A program made the translations under genes and the position numbers. Below, in pieces: positions 1-11,699 of a DNA stretch of 64,000 bases (position 1 is its first letter; each line of letters begins with the position of its first letter). The notes beneath the pieces are model-generated. The model saw only the letters and a program-made list of their open reading frames with translations, was not told where the DNA came from and ran no database searches. The DNA is from Opeltia flavorubescens (lineage: Eukaryota; Ascomycota; Lecanoromycetes; Teloschistales; Teloschistaceae): contig KE546972.1 of the NCBI GenBank assembly GCA_000442125.1, positions 1,200,022-1,264,021 on the forward strand, read 5' to 3'.

Positions 1-233
1 CGTTATATAATATTTATAAAGCTTATATAGCTCTATTTTATATATTCTCTAAACTTATTTTCATTTAAAATTCGTAGATCTAGTTTAATAGTAAAATTTA
101 TTTTTTATTTATATAGTATTTTATAAAAATAATATATTTTTTAAATTTTTTATATTAAATCCATTTTATACGTTCTTTAATTTAGTTATTTTCAATTTTT
201 ATATAAAATTAAAATATATATACGATTCCTTTA

Positions 234-470
234 ATATTTATTTCTAGTATTTATTTTAAATACCCCTAAATATCTATTAATACCTTCTTTATACTCTTTA
301 AACCCTGGCTCCAGGGGGTATATAATATCTATAGGAGCCCAGATTTTTATCGCCTGAGCTATAAAAGCTCTATCTAAGGTATTTAAATAGACTACCAGTA
401 CTATAAAAGCTATNCCAGCCTCTTTTATATACCGGCGGAAGCCGGGTAAACTTATATATACCGGGTAAAT
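234..470 (-). other. 79-codon open stretch without a start codon, possible coding remnant
   Basis: Read on the minus strand, this frame runs 79 codons from just after a stop at 471-473 to a stop at 231-233, with no ATG. It keeps codons that RIP tends to destroy (TGG, CAG, CTG). Its composition looks protein-like: charged and hydrophobic residues alternate, there is a hydrophobic IAFIVLVVYL run near residues 20-29, and the later part has LEPGFKEYKEG around residues 53-63. I do not recognise the family. A second minus-strand frame over the same bases also gives plausible residues between its stops, so it is not certain which frame was coding, or that either was. It could be a piece of a transposon gene or of a host gene caught in the repeat block. 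Confidence 0.25.
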
Positions 471-561
471 TTACTAGTAGGAGCTAGATAATACTCGTTT
501 CTATTTACTACTTAATATATTATTTATATTCCTTATATACTAAGTAGTGGTTTTTATACTC

Positions 562-606
562 GAAGCTATAGAAGCTGTAGAAGCTGCTATAGCGCCTATA
601 GCGCCT
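562..606. repeat. Short 9-bp repeat array (five units in register)
   Basis: Three units of the form GAAGCT-NNN (562, 571, 580) are followed by two identical units ATAGCGCCT (589, 598). The 9-bp period keeps frame, so the tract could encode three-residue repeats. It lies next to the open stretch at 234-470. Confidence 0.55.
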
Positions 607-785
607 ATAGATAGCCGTATTCTAGCTATATTCTAGGCGATTTTTAAGCGCTTTTAGCTACTATAGCAGCTATAAACTACTTAAACTATAGAAGCTTATT
701 TATTTACTTTATTACGTAATTTTTACGTTTTAAATAGAAGTATTAAAATTACTAGTTAGTTTAAGTAATTATACTACTCTAGATA

Positions 786-832
786 AAAGCAAATGGCCGA
801 AGGCTATTTGCTTCTTTAACCAATCAATGCAA
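786..832. other. Island with little RIP mutation
   Basis: This short stretch keeps several CA and TG dinucleotides (CAAATGGCC, CAATCAATGCAA) while everything around it has almost none. It sits at the left end of the D2 fragment. Since RIP acts on duplicated DNA, this may be a remnant of single-copy target sequence. It is too short to say more. Confidence 0.45.
787..813. repeat. 12-bp inverted repeat (hairpin)
   Basis: AAGCAAATGGCC (787-798) pairs with GGCTATTTGCTT (802-813) around a 3-nt loop. All twelve positions pair, one of them as G-T. It resembles a bacterial terminator but the context is fungal, so I treat it only as a structural inverted repeat, perhaps the end of a small element. Confidence 0.6.
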
Positions 833-954
833 TTATTATATTTTAATACTATTTTCTATTTATAAACTAACGAGTAAATTAAACGATGAAATTAAATTTT
901 AAAATAATTTTTAAAAAATTAATATATAATAATAATAAGTATATTTTTATTAAT
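833..954 (+). mobile_element. Element D2, left piece (5'-truncated Ty3/gypsy fossil)
   Basis: This stretch aligns with the reverse complement of D1 near 20450-20590, for instance around GTAAATTAAACGAT at 871. It is the left part of D2, cut from the rest (30174-32750) by insertion of A1. It ends in TTAAT (950-954), the target-site copy repeated after A1 at 30174-30178. The D2 5' end is missing: similarity to D1 fades near 833. Broken and heavily RIP-mutated. Confidence 0.75.
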
Positions 955-1159
955 TATTATTGCTATATCGTATAAATAGAAGACTAATAGGGCAGGTAGG
1001 GCTAAATAGCTACCGTAGCTCGAAGGAAGCCTTTTGAATATATTTATCTAGTTAGATTTAGCGCCTTTTAGCGCCTATATTTATTTAATTATAGATTTTA
1101 TAAATAGATAATTTTTCACCTTGAATATAATACTATTACCTTATATTTAGTATATAATA
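955..1159 (+). repeat. A1 5' LTR (205 bp)
   Basis: Aligns without gaps to the LTRs of A2 (47090-47294 and 54080-54284). The conserved core around GGGCAGGTAGGGCT (990-1003) makes it easy to spot. Preceded by the TSD TTAAT. Confidence 0.9.
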
Positions 1160-2100
1160 AATAGTAGTAATTAAAGGTAATTTATATAAAATATAATACT
1201 ATTAACTCCTATATATATTTATTATTAAATATTATATAATACTAAATCCTTTAAATAAATCTAATACTCCTTTATTTATTAAACTACCGCTTTTATATTA
1301 ATATTCGGTTAATAGAGTTAATTAAAATATATTCTAGTTTCTAGTCCTTCTAATAAAGTTCTAGATATTTTTTATAATAATTTAGAGGATTTTATTAACT
1401 TTATTATTATACTAGCTTTTATTATAATTATCTTTTAAATTAAAATATTTTAAAAATATATTAAATAATTTTTAAAGTAGGATTAGACGTTTATAAGAAT
1501 TTTTAAAATTTATACCGACTATATTTATAAAAGAAATCCGAGTCTATATTATTTTTTAATATAGGAATCTTTTAATAACTAGGTAACTTAAGCTAGTACA
1601 GCTTTTATTACTATTTACTCTATAATTTAAAGAGAATATTTATATATTTTTACTAAAATAATAAACGATTTCCGTAATAATACTACTATAATTTTTAAAA
1701 ATAAAAGCTTTTAAATTTATATTTAAGAACTAGTAACAATATTAACCTAGAATAGTTTAAATCTATACCTTTATTTTCTAAATTTATTAAAAAACTTATA
1801 ATAATTTAATAAATTATAAATATTACTAAATTTATTAATATATTTAAGTACTAAAATTATATTTCTAGTACCGAATTCAGCTTACTCTATTTAATAAAAT
1901 CGAAAGAAAATATTATACCGCCGCTAGATATAATAGGACTTCTACTATAATAATAATAGGATAAATCTATAAGTAATAATAATTTACTATAATAATAGTA
2001 AGTTCTTTTAAATAATTAACTACTTATAAATACCCGTCTAGCTTAACTATTAGAATTTTTTATACAAAACTTCTAAAATTAATTAATTACTATACTAATA

Positions 2101-2296
2101 AATATCGAAAGTATATAAGTAGTATACCGCCAAGCATGCCAAGACGGGTACTCCCGTAGAGCCTCAGTAGAGTTTTATTTACCTAATCGGGTTAGACTGG
2201 TATAAAAGGATCCCTAACCACCAGATTTATCTATATATAAAGTAGGTAGAGCCTACTAGTTAATTAATTAAGCAGTATTTTATATATATAATTTTA
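2101..2296 (+). repeat. B 5' LTR (about 196 bp)
   Basis: Matches 8876-9071 along its whole length. Landmarks shared by both copies are AAGACGGGTACTCC and CGGGTTAGACTGGTAT, and both end in TATATATAATTT(C/T)A. It keeps patches of higher GC than the body of the element. Confidence 0.85.
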
Positions 2297-2313
2297 TCAG
2301 GTTATAAGCCCGG
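2297..2313 (+). other. B primer-binding site, half initiator-Met tRNA type
   Basis: TCAGGTTATAAGCCCGG directly follows the 5' LTR. It closely resembles the primer site of Drosophila copia (GGTTATGGGCCCAG), which pairs with the anticodon-side half of initiator methionine tRNA. This supports the copia call independently of the protein relics. Confidence 0.7.
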
Positions 2314-4199
2314 AGCTTATAGCTATTTATTTATATTTATTATATCGTTTAATTTATTACTCTTATTTTTATATAAATACTTCCTAGTATTATTAATACG
2401 TACTACGTTTAAGTATCTACTAGAACTTTATATAAAGCTTATAACTAGGCGAGTAATATATAGAATTACTAAGTAGAATAAAAGAAAAAAGGAATAAGTT
2501 TAGTTTATAGCTATTATATATTATACTATAATTTTTAGATTTTATATACTAATATAATCTAGATCTATTAGCTAAGTTAATCTATATATTTACCCTTTAT
2601 ATTTTACTTATTAAGTAACTATTATATTAAGCTTCGGGTAGAACGCTAATCTACTATATAGTTATATTTTATTATTCTTTAAGAAACGGTATAAAGTTAG
2701 GATAATATAACGCTATTATTAGTTAATTAAACGCGCTATAGCGCTTTTAAACTATTTTCCCTACTATTTTAGGAAGAATCTAAATATCTAGATAGTTATA
2801 TAAATATTTACTAGTTTTACTAGCAGTTTTAAAATATAAATAAAAGAACTAGCGTTATTATAGTACTAGATTTTATTTATAAAAAAGGGGTTAGTTAATA
2901 ATTTTCTAGTTATTATATTCTATTATTAATTATTCGTATTAGTTAAAAAGTTTAAAATATATCTACTAACTATTAAAACTATTATATAATATATTATTAG
3001 ATAAAGAACCCTTATATATCTACTATCTATTTTTCTAGCCTCTATATTACTAGCTATATTAGCTATAATAGATCTATTAGGGTAATATTAAGCTTTATTA
3101 TTTAAAATACTTTTTCGTTTATATAAAATAAATAAATAATTTAAACGATTTATTAAAAAACGTTTTTTTAAAAGTCCACCTTTAAATTTTCGTATATAAC
3201 GCGTTAAGAAAAACTTTAATTAAATTATTAAAAAGCTTTAAACTATTAATAAATATTAATAAATTATTAATATTACTAGTAGCGATTTTAAAAAATTTAA
3301 TAATTAGAATTCTAACTATTAATTATTTAATAAATTACCTTCTATATTAGTTTAACTAATAAACCCTAATTCTATTAATCTATTTAGCCTATTATTATTA
3401 GTATATCTTTTCGGTTTAATAGTTAATACTTTATTTAATAGCCTTTTTACTTCTTTTTTACCTTTTTTTTTACCGATTCCTATATCTAGTTATTTATAAA
3501 CGCCTAGTTATAGTTATTTATATCTATTAATCTCGCGAGACTATAGTAAATTTATTAATATTATATTTATTAATAAGGATATTACTAAACTAGAGGGTTT
3601 AAACCTTATAATTTTATTAATTCCGATTTTAAATATATTTAATAATTAGAAGCTATAAAATTATTATATTTAAAAATTCCTATTAATTAATAAGTTAGAT
3701 AGTATTTTTAAGAAAGTTTTTAACTATTATATACCTACTTCTTTATAATAATACTAGAATAAAAAAATATATAGAGCTATTAAAGTAATCTATAAATTAA
3801 GTACTTATACTTTTATAAAATATATAAATATACTACTATAAATAATTATTAAACTTAAAGCTAGCTTTAAACTATAAGGAACCGCTAATCTAAAATAAAT
3901 CTAGGCCTATTTTAATAATCTTTATTATTTATAATTTAAGAATATTAAAAAATATATAATAAAATTCTATTATTTAAATAATAAATTTATAATTATAAAT
4001 CTTATTTTTTCTAAATTAATATTTATTAATAAATTTCTTTCGAGTCTTAAACCTAATTTTTCGATTTTTTATACTATTTTTATTATTACTAATATCGTTA
4101 TATCTAAAGCTGGTATATAAAACGTTACTCTAGATAAAATAGTCCGTATAGCTAAAAAGGAGGAATATTTTTAATAAACTAATACCTCTATTAATTTAA

Positions 4200-7100
4200 T
4201 AGTAATAATAGCTATAAATAGCGAGAAACGTCTAGCGGATTAATATACTATTTATAAGAAATTAGGCTATCTAGTTAAAAATTACTTTAAAAACTATCCT
4301 AAACTCCGTTTAAAATAGTATAAAAAAGGCCTAGATAGTTATAAAGGTAGTTATAGAGGTTATAGCGGCTATAATAGTTATAATAATAATAAAAATAGTA
4401 GTAAAAATAATAAGAATAAAAAAAAGGATAATAAAAAACGCTATTATAATAATAATAATAATTCGCGCTTTAAATCTAAAAAGAGTAAATAAAAAGACGA
4501 TAAAAAAACCGTTAGTTTCTTAATAATAATTACCCTATTAACTATTAACCTAAATCTTACTAATAACTAGATATTTAATAATACTTACTTATAGTATATT
4601 ATTTTTTAAAAATACCTATTAAATAACCTTTATCTATTAAAATAGATATAAATAATAGAATACTTTAGTATTAAAAATAATTTAATATATATAAATTTAT
4701 TAAAGCTCTAATATATAATTAATAAAAAATTAAAGCTAGTGATAATTATAGATATCTAGTATATACTAAAATCGGTAGCTAACTTACTATTAATAGACTA
4801 GTTTTAGAAAAAAAATACTAAATTTAAACTACTAAATAAAGGCTTCCGTTTTAATTTTAAAACCCTTAAAATTATATTAATTACTAGAAGGCGCGGTAGA
4901 TATTACCTATTATATCTAGTTAAAATACTTTTATTAACGTTATTAAAAACTATAAATATATTTTTAATAGTTATTAATAAAAAGGTTAAAAAAATCTAGT
5001 ATATCTATTTAGACTATATTAGTAATTAAAAAATTCTAAAATTTACTAGCTAATTAACCGGTATTAATTTAAAAAGGATTCCGAATAATTATATATATAG
5101 ATTTTATATAATTAATAAATAATATTATTATTTTTATATTTCACTGATTAAACTTCGTAAATTATTAATAAAATTAGTTTATTTAAATATTATAGGTTTC
5201 GTTTAAATATCCCTTTATAAACTTTTTATAGTTTATAATAGTATAGTTTATATACTAACCTTTCTAGATAATATAATTTAAATTTATAACGTATTTTATA
5301 ATAGAATAAAAAACGCCGAAACTATTTATACCTACTAGAATAAATTTCGGACTTTATATAAAATAGATTTTTATAGAATTAAACGTTTCTAAAGCGATAA
5401 TAATAATAAATATAAAAATAGATTTTTTACTACTAACTTCGTGGAACGTAGTATATATTAGAAGCCTATTATTACCGAAAATTTAAAATAAAATAAAACT
5501 ATTAAATAATTCGAATAAATAATTATATATAAAATATATTTAATATTTATCGCTAATAGTATAAATCTAAAATACTAGTTTCTCTTTATTAAAACCGCTA
5601 CTTTCCTTTATTTCCAATCGTTAAATAGTAAATTTAATAATATAATACTATATTAAAAAATATATAAAATTTTATTAAATCTATTTAAACTTTATATTTT
5701 AGATTTAACCGCGTATCTTTTTTATATATACTACTTTTATAAATTTAACTCTCGGGCCGAACGTTATATCTATATTAACTATTTTTTAAATAGTATATAT
5801 AAACTAATAAAACCTAATAATAAAATTATTTATTATTTTTTAGTAAAGTTTAATAAATTTAATAACCTAGATATAAATAATATTAAAGATAGTAATAATA
5901 AATTAAAATAATTTAAACTAGCTTTTAAATATTAGAAACGGCCTTTATATATAAATATTAAAGGGTTACCTTTTAGATAAATATTATATATAAATTAAAA
6001 ATCCGCGGTATATAATTAATTAACGTTTTTACTATTAATATTATTATAATCTATATCGAATTTATTATTAAAATCTTTACTTCCACTATTATTAATAATT
6101 TAAATACGTTATAATAAACGATTTATAGTAAAAATATCTAGTTTAATTTAAAGCTATTCTATTAATATATTAATTAATACCTTTAAAAATTATCTATAAC
6201 TACGCTTTTTTTAATTACTATCTAGATTATTAGATTTAATTACTTTTTTATCGGCTTTATTTAATAAGATAGGCCTTAAAAGCGACTCTCTAAAGTCTAG
6301 AATATATAAAGAAGCGATAGCTAGACTATACGCTAAATAGTAGAATTAAATAATAAAAAAAAAGCTAGAGTTTTTAGAATATAATAATATATAAATAATA
6401 TATACTAAATTATTACTACTTTTTATATAGTTTATTTTTTCTAGCCGCTAGATCTTTAAAATTAAACGTAATATATATAATAATATTATAAAATTTAAAA
6501 TATAATAAATAATCTATAGTTTTTTATAGTAATCTAATTTTAATTATAATTAAACCTTTATATTAATAATAAAGCTAATAAATTATAAAGTAATTTTCGT
6601 TATAATAACTATTCTAGGTCTTAAAGTTAACTAGATAAATATAAAAATAACCTTCTTATATAATAAAATTAAGGAGGTTATATATATAGAGTACCTTTAT
6701 AGTTTTAATAATTCTAGCCTCGTTTATAAACTAAATAAGGTTTTATATAAATTTAAATAAAGCTTTTAAACTTAGTATAAATATTTTATTTATTTTTTTA
6801 AAATAATTAGTTTTTAATTTTTATTATCCAATAATAATATATTTTATAATAGGTATATTATTATTAGTATATATATAAATAATATTTTTATTTATAGCTA
6901 TTATTTAAAGGTTAATTCTATTAAAAAATAGTTTAATAATATCTTTTAAATATTAGATCTAGATTTTATTAATTATTATTTAGGTATAAAAGTTATTAGA
7001 AATTATAAAGCTAGCGCTCTTTATTTTAATTAAATAGCCTATATCGAATAAGTTTTTAGCGACTATAAAATAGTATAATATAAACTAGTTTATACGCTAA

Positions 7101-7850
7101 TAATAACCGATTATTATTTAATTTCCTCTATTAATTTATAATATAAGTATCTAATAAAGCTAAAATATTAATATTAAAACACAGTAGGCTTATTAATATA
7201 TATTCTACTAAAAACTCGGCTTAATATTGTTAATATAATTATAATAGTTAGCCGCTTTATATCGAATTTAATATAATCGCATTTTATAGCTATTTAATAA
7301 ATTTTTCGGTATTTATAAAATACTAAAAATTTGGTTTTAGTATATACTAGAAGTTTAAAATAGTTAAAGAGCTAGATAGATTTAAACTAGGCTAGTAATT
7401 ATAATATAAAACGCTTTATATCTAATTATATCTTTTATATTAATAGTAACGCTATTAGCTGGTTATTTAAACGATAGAATATAGTAGTACTATCTATTTA
7501 TAAAGCGGAATATAAAAGTTAAACCTAGGCGATTAAAGAAATAATCTAGCTATAAAACCTATTTAACTAACTATCTATTAATAGTATAAATAATTTAAAT
7601 TCGGAGCTAGTAATAGTAGTACTCTACGGCGATAATTAAAAAGCTATTATCTTAACTAAAAATCCTTAGTTTTATAGGCGTATTAAATATATAAATAATA
7701 AAATTAAGTTTTTACGCGAATAATAAGTAATAGATCTAGCTTTTATATTTATAAATAAATAAATTACTAATAAACTTATTAAAACTTTTAATAGGCCAGC
7801 TTTTAAACGTTTCTATAATATACTAGGTTTTTAATAGCTAGAAGGCTATA
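4200..7850 (+). pseudogene. B gag-pol relic (zinc knuckle, integrase, RT, RNase H)
   Basis: Read on +, in order: a zinc-knuckle-like stretch near 4235-4310; the integrase zinc-binding part and catalytic core about 4980-5850, including the piece where copia integrases have RFRSDNGGEY (near 5385-5420); reverse transcriptase about 6240-6950, with the YVDD-type active-site region near 6855-6885; and copia RNase H to about 7750, recognisable from the DNQ-A-I-L-KNP-F-R-KHI pattern near 7630-7700. Integrase before RT is what separates copia from gypsy. The frame is broken by very many stops. Limits are approximate. Confidence 0.75.
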
Positions 7851-8406
7851 TACCGCTAATACCGCTAAAGATAAAGCTTAAATAATTATATATACGCCGT
7901 AAAGTAAACTTTTAACTCGTTTTTTTTTATTATTATTATTAAAACTCGTTATAATCTTTTATTTTTAGGCTATAAGAGCTTTAATAATCTATCGGGCTAT
8001 AGAATAAACTTATTTTTATTACTAAATACTAAGAATTATCCGCTATAAGCGCGTTATACGTGGTTTTAGTATATTTCCGGGCGTAATTTATAGATATAAT
8101 CTATTATAATACTATAAACGTTTTTATTAATAATATTATTAATTTTTATCCGATTAACGCTATAATTATATAAAGTATTTAGGTATCTTATAACTATAAA
8201 CTCTCGTTATTAAATAAGATATATACCGCCTATAGCTACTATTATAGGCTCGCTGCTATTTATCTAGCTATTAATATATAAAATTGTTATAAAGTAATAA
8301 AAGGCTTTATTCCTATATATTCTACGGGCCTATTTTTATCTAGAATTCGCGAATCTAAATTTATAGTAAAATTTTATTTTTAAAATATATACGAAAGTAT
8401 AAAAAG

Positions 8407-8490
8407 GGTATATTATATTACTAGAAGTATATTATATTACTAAAGGTATATTTTATTACTAAAGGTATATCGTATTACTAAAGGTATATA
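8407..8490 (+). repeat. 19-bp minisatellite in the B 3' region
   Basis: Four consecutive 19-bp units (8407, 8426, 8445, 8464) of consensus GGTATATTATATTACTAAA are followed by a partial fifth at 8483. The array lies between the RNase H relic and the 3' LTR, so in untranslated DNA. The units differ from each other at only one to three positions. Confidence 0.9.
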
Positions 8491-8875
8491 AAATCCCTTT
8501 TTAATAGAAGGAAATTAATAAAATACTCTTAGTAATTAATTCCTTTAAAGTCGGTAAAATAAATCTATAATAAATAAAACGAATATATATATTTTATATA
8601 TAGTAAATTAGTACTAATAATATATAGAAGTACGCTACTACTATAGGGGGTTTAATACTATAGAAGTTTTATACTAGCTATTCTATACTAAATTATTTAG
8701 CGTTAAAAAGCGTACTAGAGTTATTAAAATAGCGGGCTAATAAATTTATAGGAGCTTTATACTCCTATTCTATTTTATTTAGTTTTCTCTATTTTTTTTC
8801 GATTAACGTAACTATATATATATCTATTTTTTCTTTTTTTCTACTAAGGCGTTGGTAATATAGTATTTATATACA

Positions 8876-9071
8876 AGTATCGAAAGTATATAAGCAGTAT
8901 ACCGCTAAGTATACCAAGACGGGTACTCCTATAGAGCTTTAATAAAGCTTTACTTACTCAATCGGGTTAGACTGGTATAGGAGTATTTCCAGCCACCAGA
9001 TTCATCTATATATAAAGTGGGCAGAGCCCACTGGTTAGTCAATCAAGCAGTATTTTATATATATAATTTCA
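8876..9071 (+). repeat. B 3' LTR (about 196 bp)
   Basis: Partner of 2101-2296. It is less mutated than the 5' copy, keeping for example CCAGCCACCAGATTCATC at 8989-9006. It is followed by the TSD copy and then by the A1 sequence. I could not see a clear polypurine tract in front of it. Confidence 0.85.
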
Positions 9072-11699
9072 ATAATAAATCTAATAATTATATTAATAGC
9101 TACTAAATCGTAATAAAGAACTTATAATATTAATCTATTTTAGCTAGATAGTAATAAATAGTCTATAAAGTTTATAAAGTTATATAATTTCTATTATAAT
9201 ATATACGCTTTTATATAATATATAAAAATTAAGTATAAAATAATAAATATATTATTAATATATTATAATCTGGATTCTTATTTATAAAGCGAAGCGGTTA
9301 TATAGTTTACTATTATAATTAATAAGCCTACCCGTAAATCGCTATAATTACACGAAAATAATAAACTATAATATATATTTTTTAAAAACTATTTCAGCGA
9401 GCTATNGTCTACTATACTAGCGTAGCTAGAATAAATATACTATATTATTAACAATATACGCGCTTAAAAAAATCCTTCGGAATATTTTAATAATATTATT
9501 ATTAAAATAAAAAATATAAAAATAATATTTATTAAAAATATTTAAATAATAATTAATATTAAATATTTTAACGCCTGGTTATAGATATTAATTTCAGATA
9601 AAACCGTAATAATTATAATTAAAACCTTTTATAAATTTCTTTAAAATAAAAAGAATAATTAATTTAATATTTATAATAATAATAAAAACTATAAAGCGCC
9701 TAAAACTAAATCTTTTATAAAAAAAATAAAAATAAATAATATAAAGAAGTAATAATATACTAGCCGCTATAAAATAACTCTTTTTATACACCTAGATATC
9801 TATTTATATACTTAAACTATATATAAAAAACTTAATCGAATATATTTTCTATTATATATTAATATTAAAATCTTTCTATAACTTTATAAGCTCCGTTAAT
9901 TTAAAGTAAGCCGGATATATAGAATAATTAACGTACTATTTAAAATAATTATTAATAATTTCTATTTAAAAATAATATTCTATTATAATAAAATTAAACC
10001 GGAAATTAATAAAATTATAATTATTAATAATATAATAATAGCCAGAATTTTTATAAAAACCGCTAATTAAATAACTAGTAAGTTTACTTCTAATAGAAAG
10101 CTTTAAGCGAGCAGGTTCTAGATAATAAAATAGAATAGTACTAGAATTATAAAAACGGCTTCTATTAATTAATAGATTTTACTAAAGCTAAATATATAAT
10201 AAACGAGGAACCTAATAAAGCTCTATATATTACCGCTAAAAATTTTGACTAATATAATAATATAATAGAATTCTATTTTATTATAGTAAAATATATAGTA
10301 TTTAAACCAATTAAAATATACTATTATAATAAATATAACAAACTTTTTAAATTAAATAACGCTTTATATCGGTATTTACACTCCGATTATAGTAAAAAAC
10401 CACTCCTAGCTATAGCTACCACGGTTGAGCTAACTATTAAGTTAAATATTCTACTAGTACCAACGCAAACTCACTTAAAACCAGCTGAACTATTTAAAAA
10501 AACGCTAAAGGTTATTAAATAACTACCGCTACAGGCGCTATAATTAATTCGCTCGACCGTAAAGAATATACTAATAGTAGGCTTTACCTTTTAAAAATAC
10601 TATTATATAACCGTAGATATTCGCTTATAATTTAATATAAAAAACTATAGCTTTTATTAAAATATAAACTATATAATAAATCTAATTAATTAAAAATTTC
10701 TATTAAAATAACTACCGCATGCTATAATTTAGAAAATACTAGTTTTTATAAATATTAAAAGTATTAGCGAGAGGCGATATAATATTATTAAATTTATTAT
10801 TATTAAAATCTTTATACTTAATAAAAAAATTATAGAGTTTACTATTATTATATACGAGTTTTATCTAATAAACAATTTAAGCGCTAATATATTTATTAAT
10901 ATCGATATTATAAAATTTAAAAATATCAATATATATTTATCTATAAATATAATAATTATTAACTCCTATAATAATATAGTAGTATATATCGATATTAATA
11001 TTATAGATACTAGAATAAACGTTATCGTTTATAGTATTTAATATATTATAATATTTTTATATATTAATAAAGCTATTAAAATCGCTAGCCTATATTAAAA
11101 CTCTCTAAACCTTTTATAAAACTATAATTTTATTTATAAACTAAAGATTTTAGATACTTTTACTAGTTATATATATATTATAGATTTTATATTTAAATAA
11201 ATCTACGTTTAAAACGATTTACTATTTTTTATTTAATTAACTATAAAAACTTAACTAGGTACTATTTTAAAATATAAAATTAATAAATATTATTAAATTA
11301 GCTTAAAAGATTATAATCTAGCTATTAAAATATTAAAATAAAAGCCTGGATAGTTTTTAAAAACTTTTGAATACTATATAATAGCTATTATAATAGCTAT
11401 TATAGCTTTAAATACCGCTATTATATTATTTATTAATTCTAACTATTGGATAAAAATAGTATATTCTATAAAAGTAACGATTTTTAAAATATAAACTAAA
11501 TAAATTACTTTAACTACTTTAATTAAATACTACCCGCGTTTATAATAAAATACCGGTAATATAATTAATATATTAGAATTAAAATATATAAATATTTTAT
11601 TAATAAAAAACTAAGAATAGATTTATAAATTTAAGTAAACCTATATATACCTTATTAATATTTATAATAAAAAGGTTATTAATATAGTTTATAATAAAC

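Larger units (their letters stand above)
1..832. other. Unidentified AT-rich left flank
   Basis: No copy of this stretch occurs elsewhere in the window and I recognise no family in it. Bases 1-230 are strongly AT-rich with the RIP look. Bases 300-700 are milder, with runs such as CCCTGGCTCCAGGGGG near 303 and GGCGGAAGCCGGG near 433, and a repeated motif CCGGGTAAA at 442 and 461. One ambiguous base lies at 414. It is probably the old target into which D2 inserted, or the edge of another decayed repeat; either is inference. Confidence 0.5.
2101..9072 (+). mobile_element. Element B, Ty1/copia fossil, nested in A1
   Basis: About 6.97 kb, flanked by two matching LTRs of about 196 bp. The A1 sequence resumes on its right exactly where it stops on its left, and TAATA (2096-2100 and 9073-9077) is the likely TSD. 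The borders are uncertain by a few bases because the LTR ends do not show clean TG..CA. Integrase lies before reverse transcriptase, the copia order. A copia-type internal tRNA primer site follows the 5' LTR. The element is uninterrupted but its coding region is broken by very many stops; it is RIP-mutated and younger than A1. Confidence 0.88.

Noticed and set aside
787-813. Rho-independent terminator
   Set aside because: The hairpin would fit a bacterial terminator, but the window is eukaryotic and no gene ends there.
8407-8490. CRISPR-like array
   Set aside because: The units are directly adjacent 19-mers without spacers; it is a minisatellite in a eukaryotic element.
9594-9791. 65-codon ATG frame on minus
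   Set aside because: It lies antisense inside the gag-like part of A1 and is a chance frame in AT-rich DNA.
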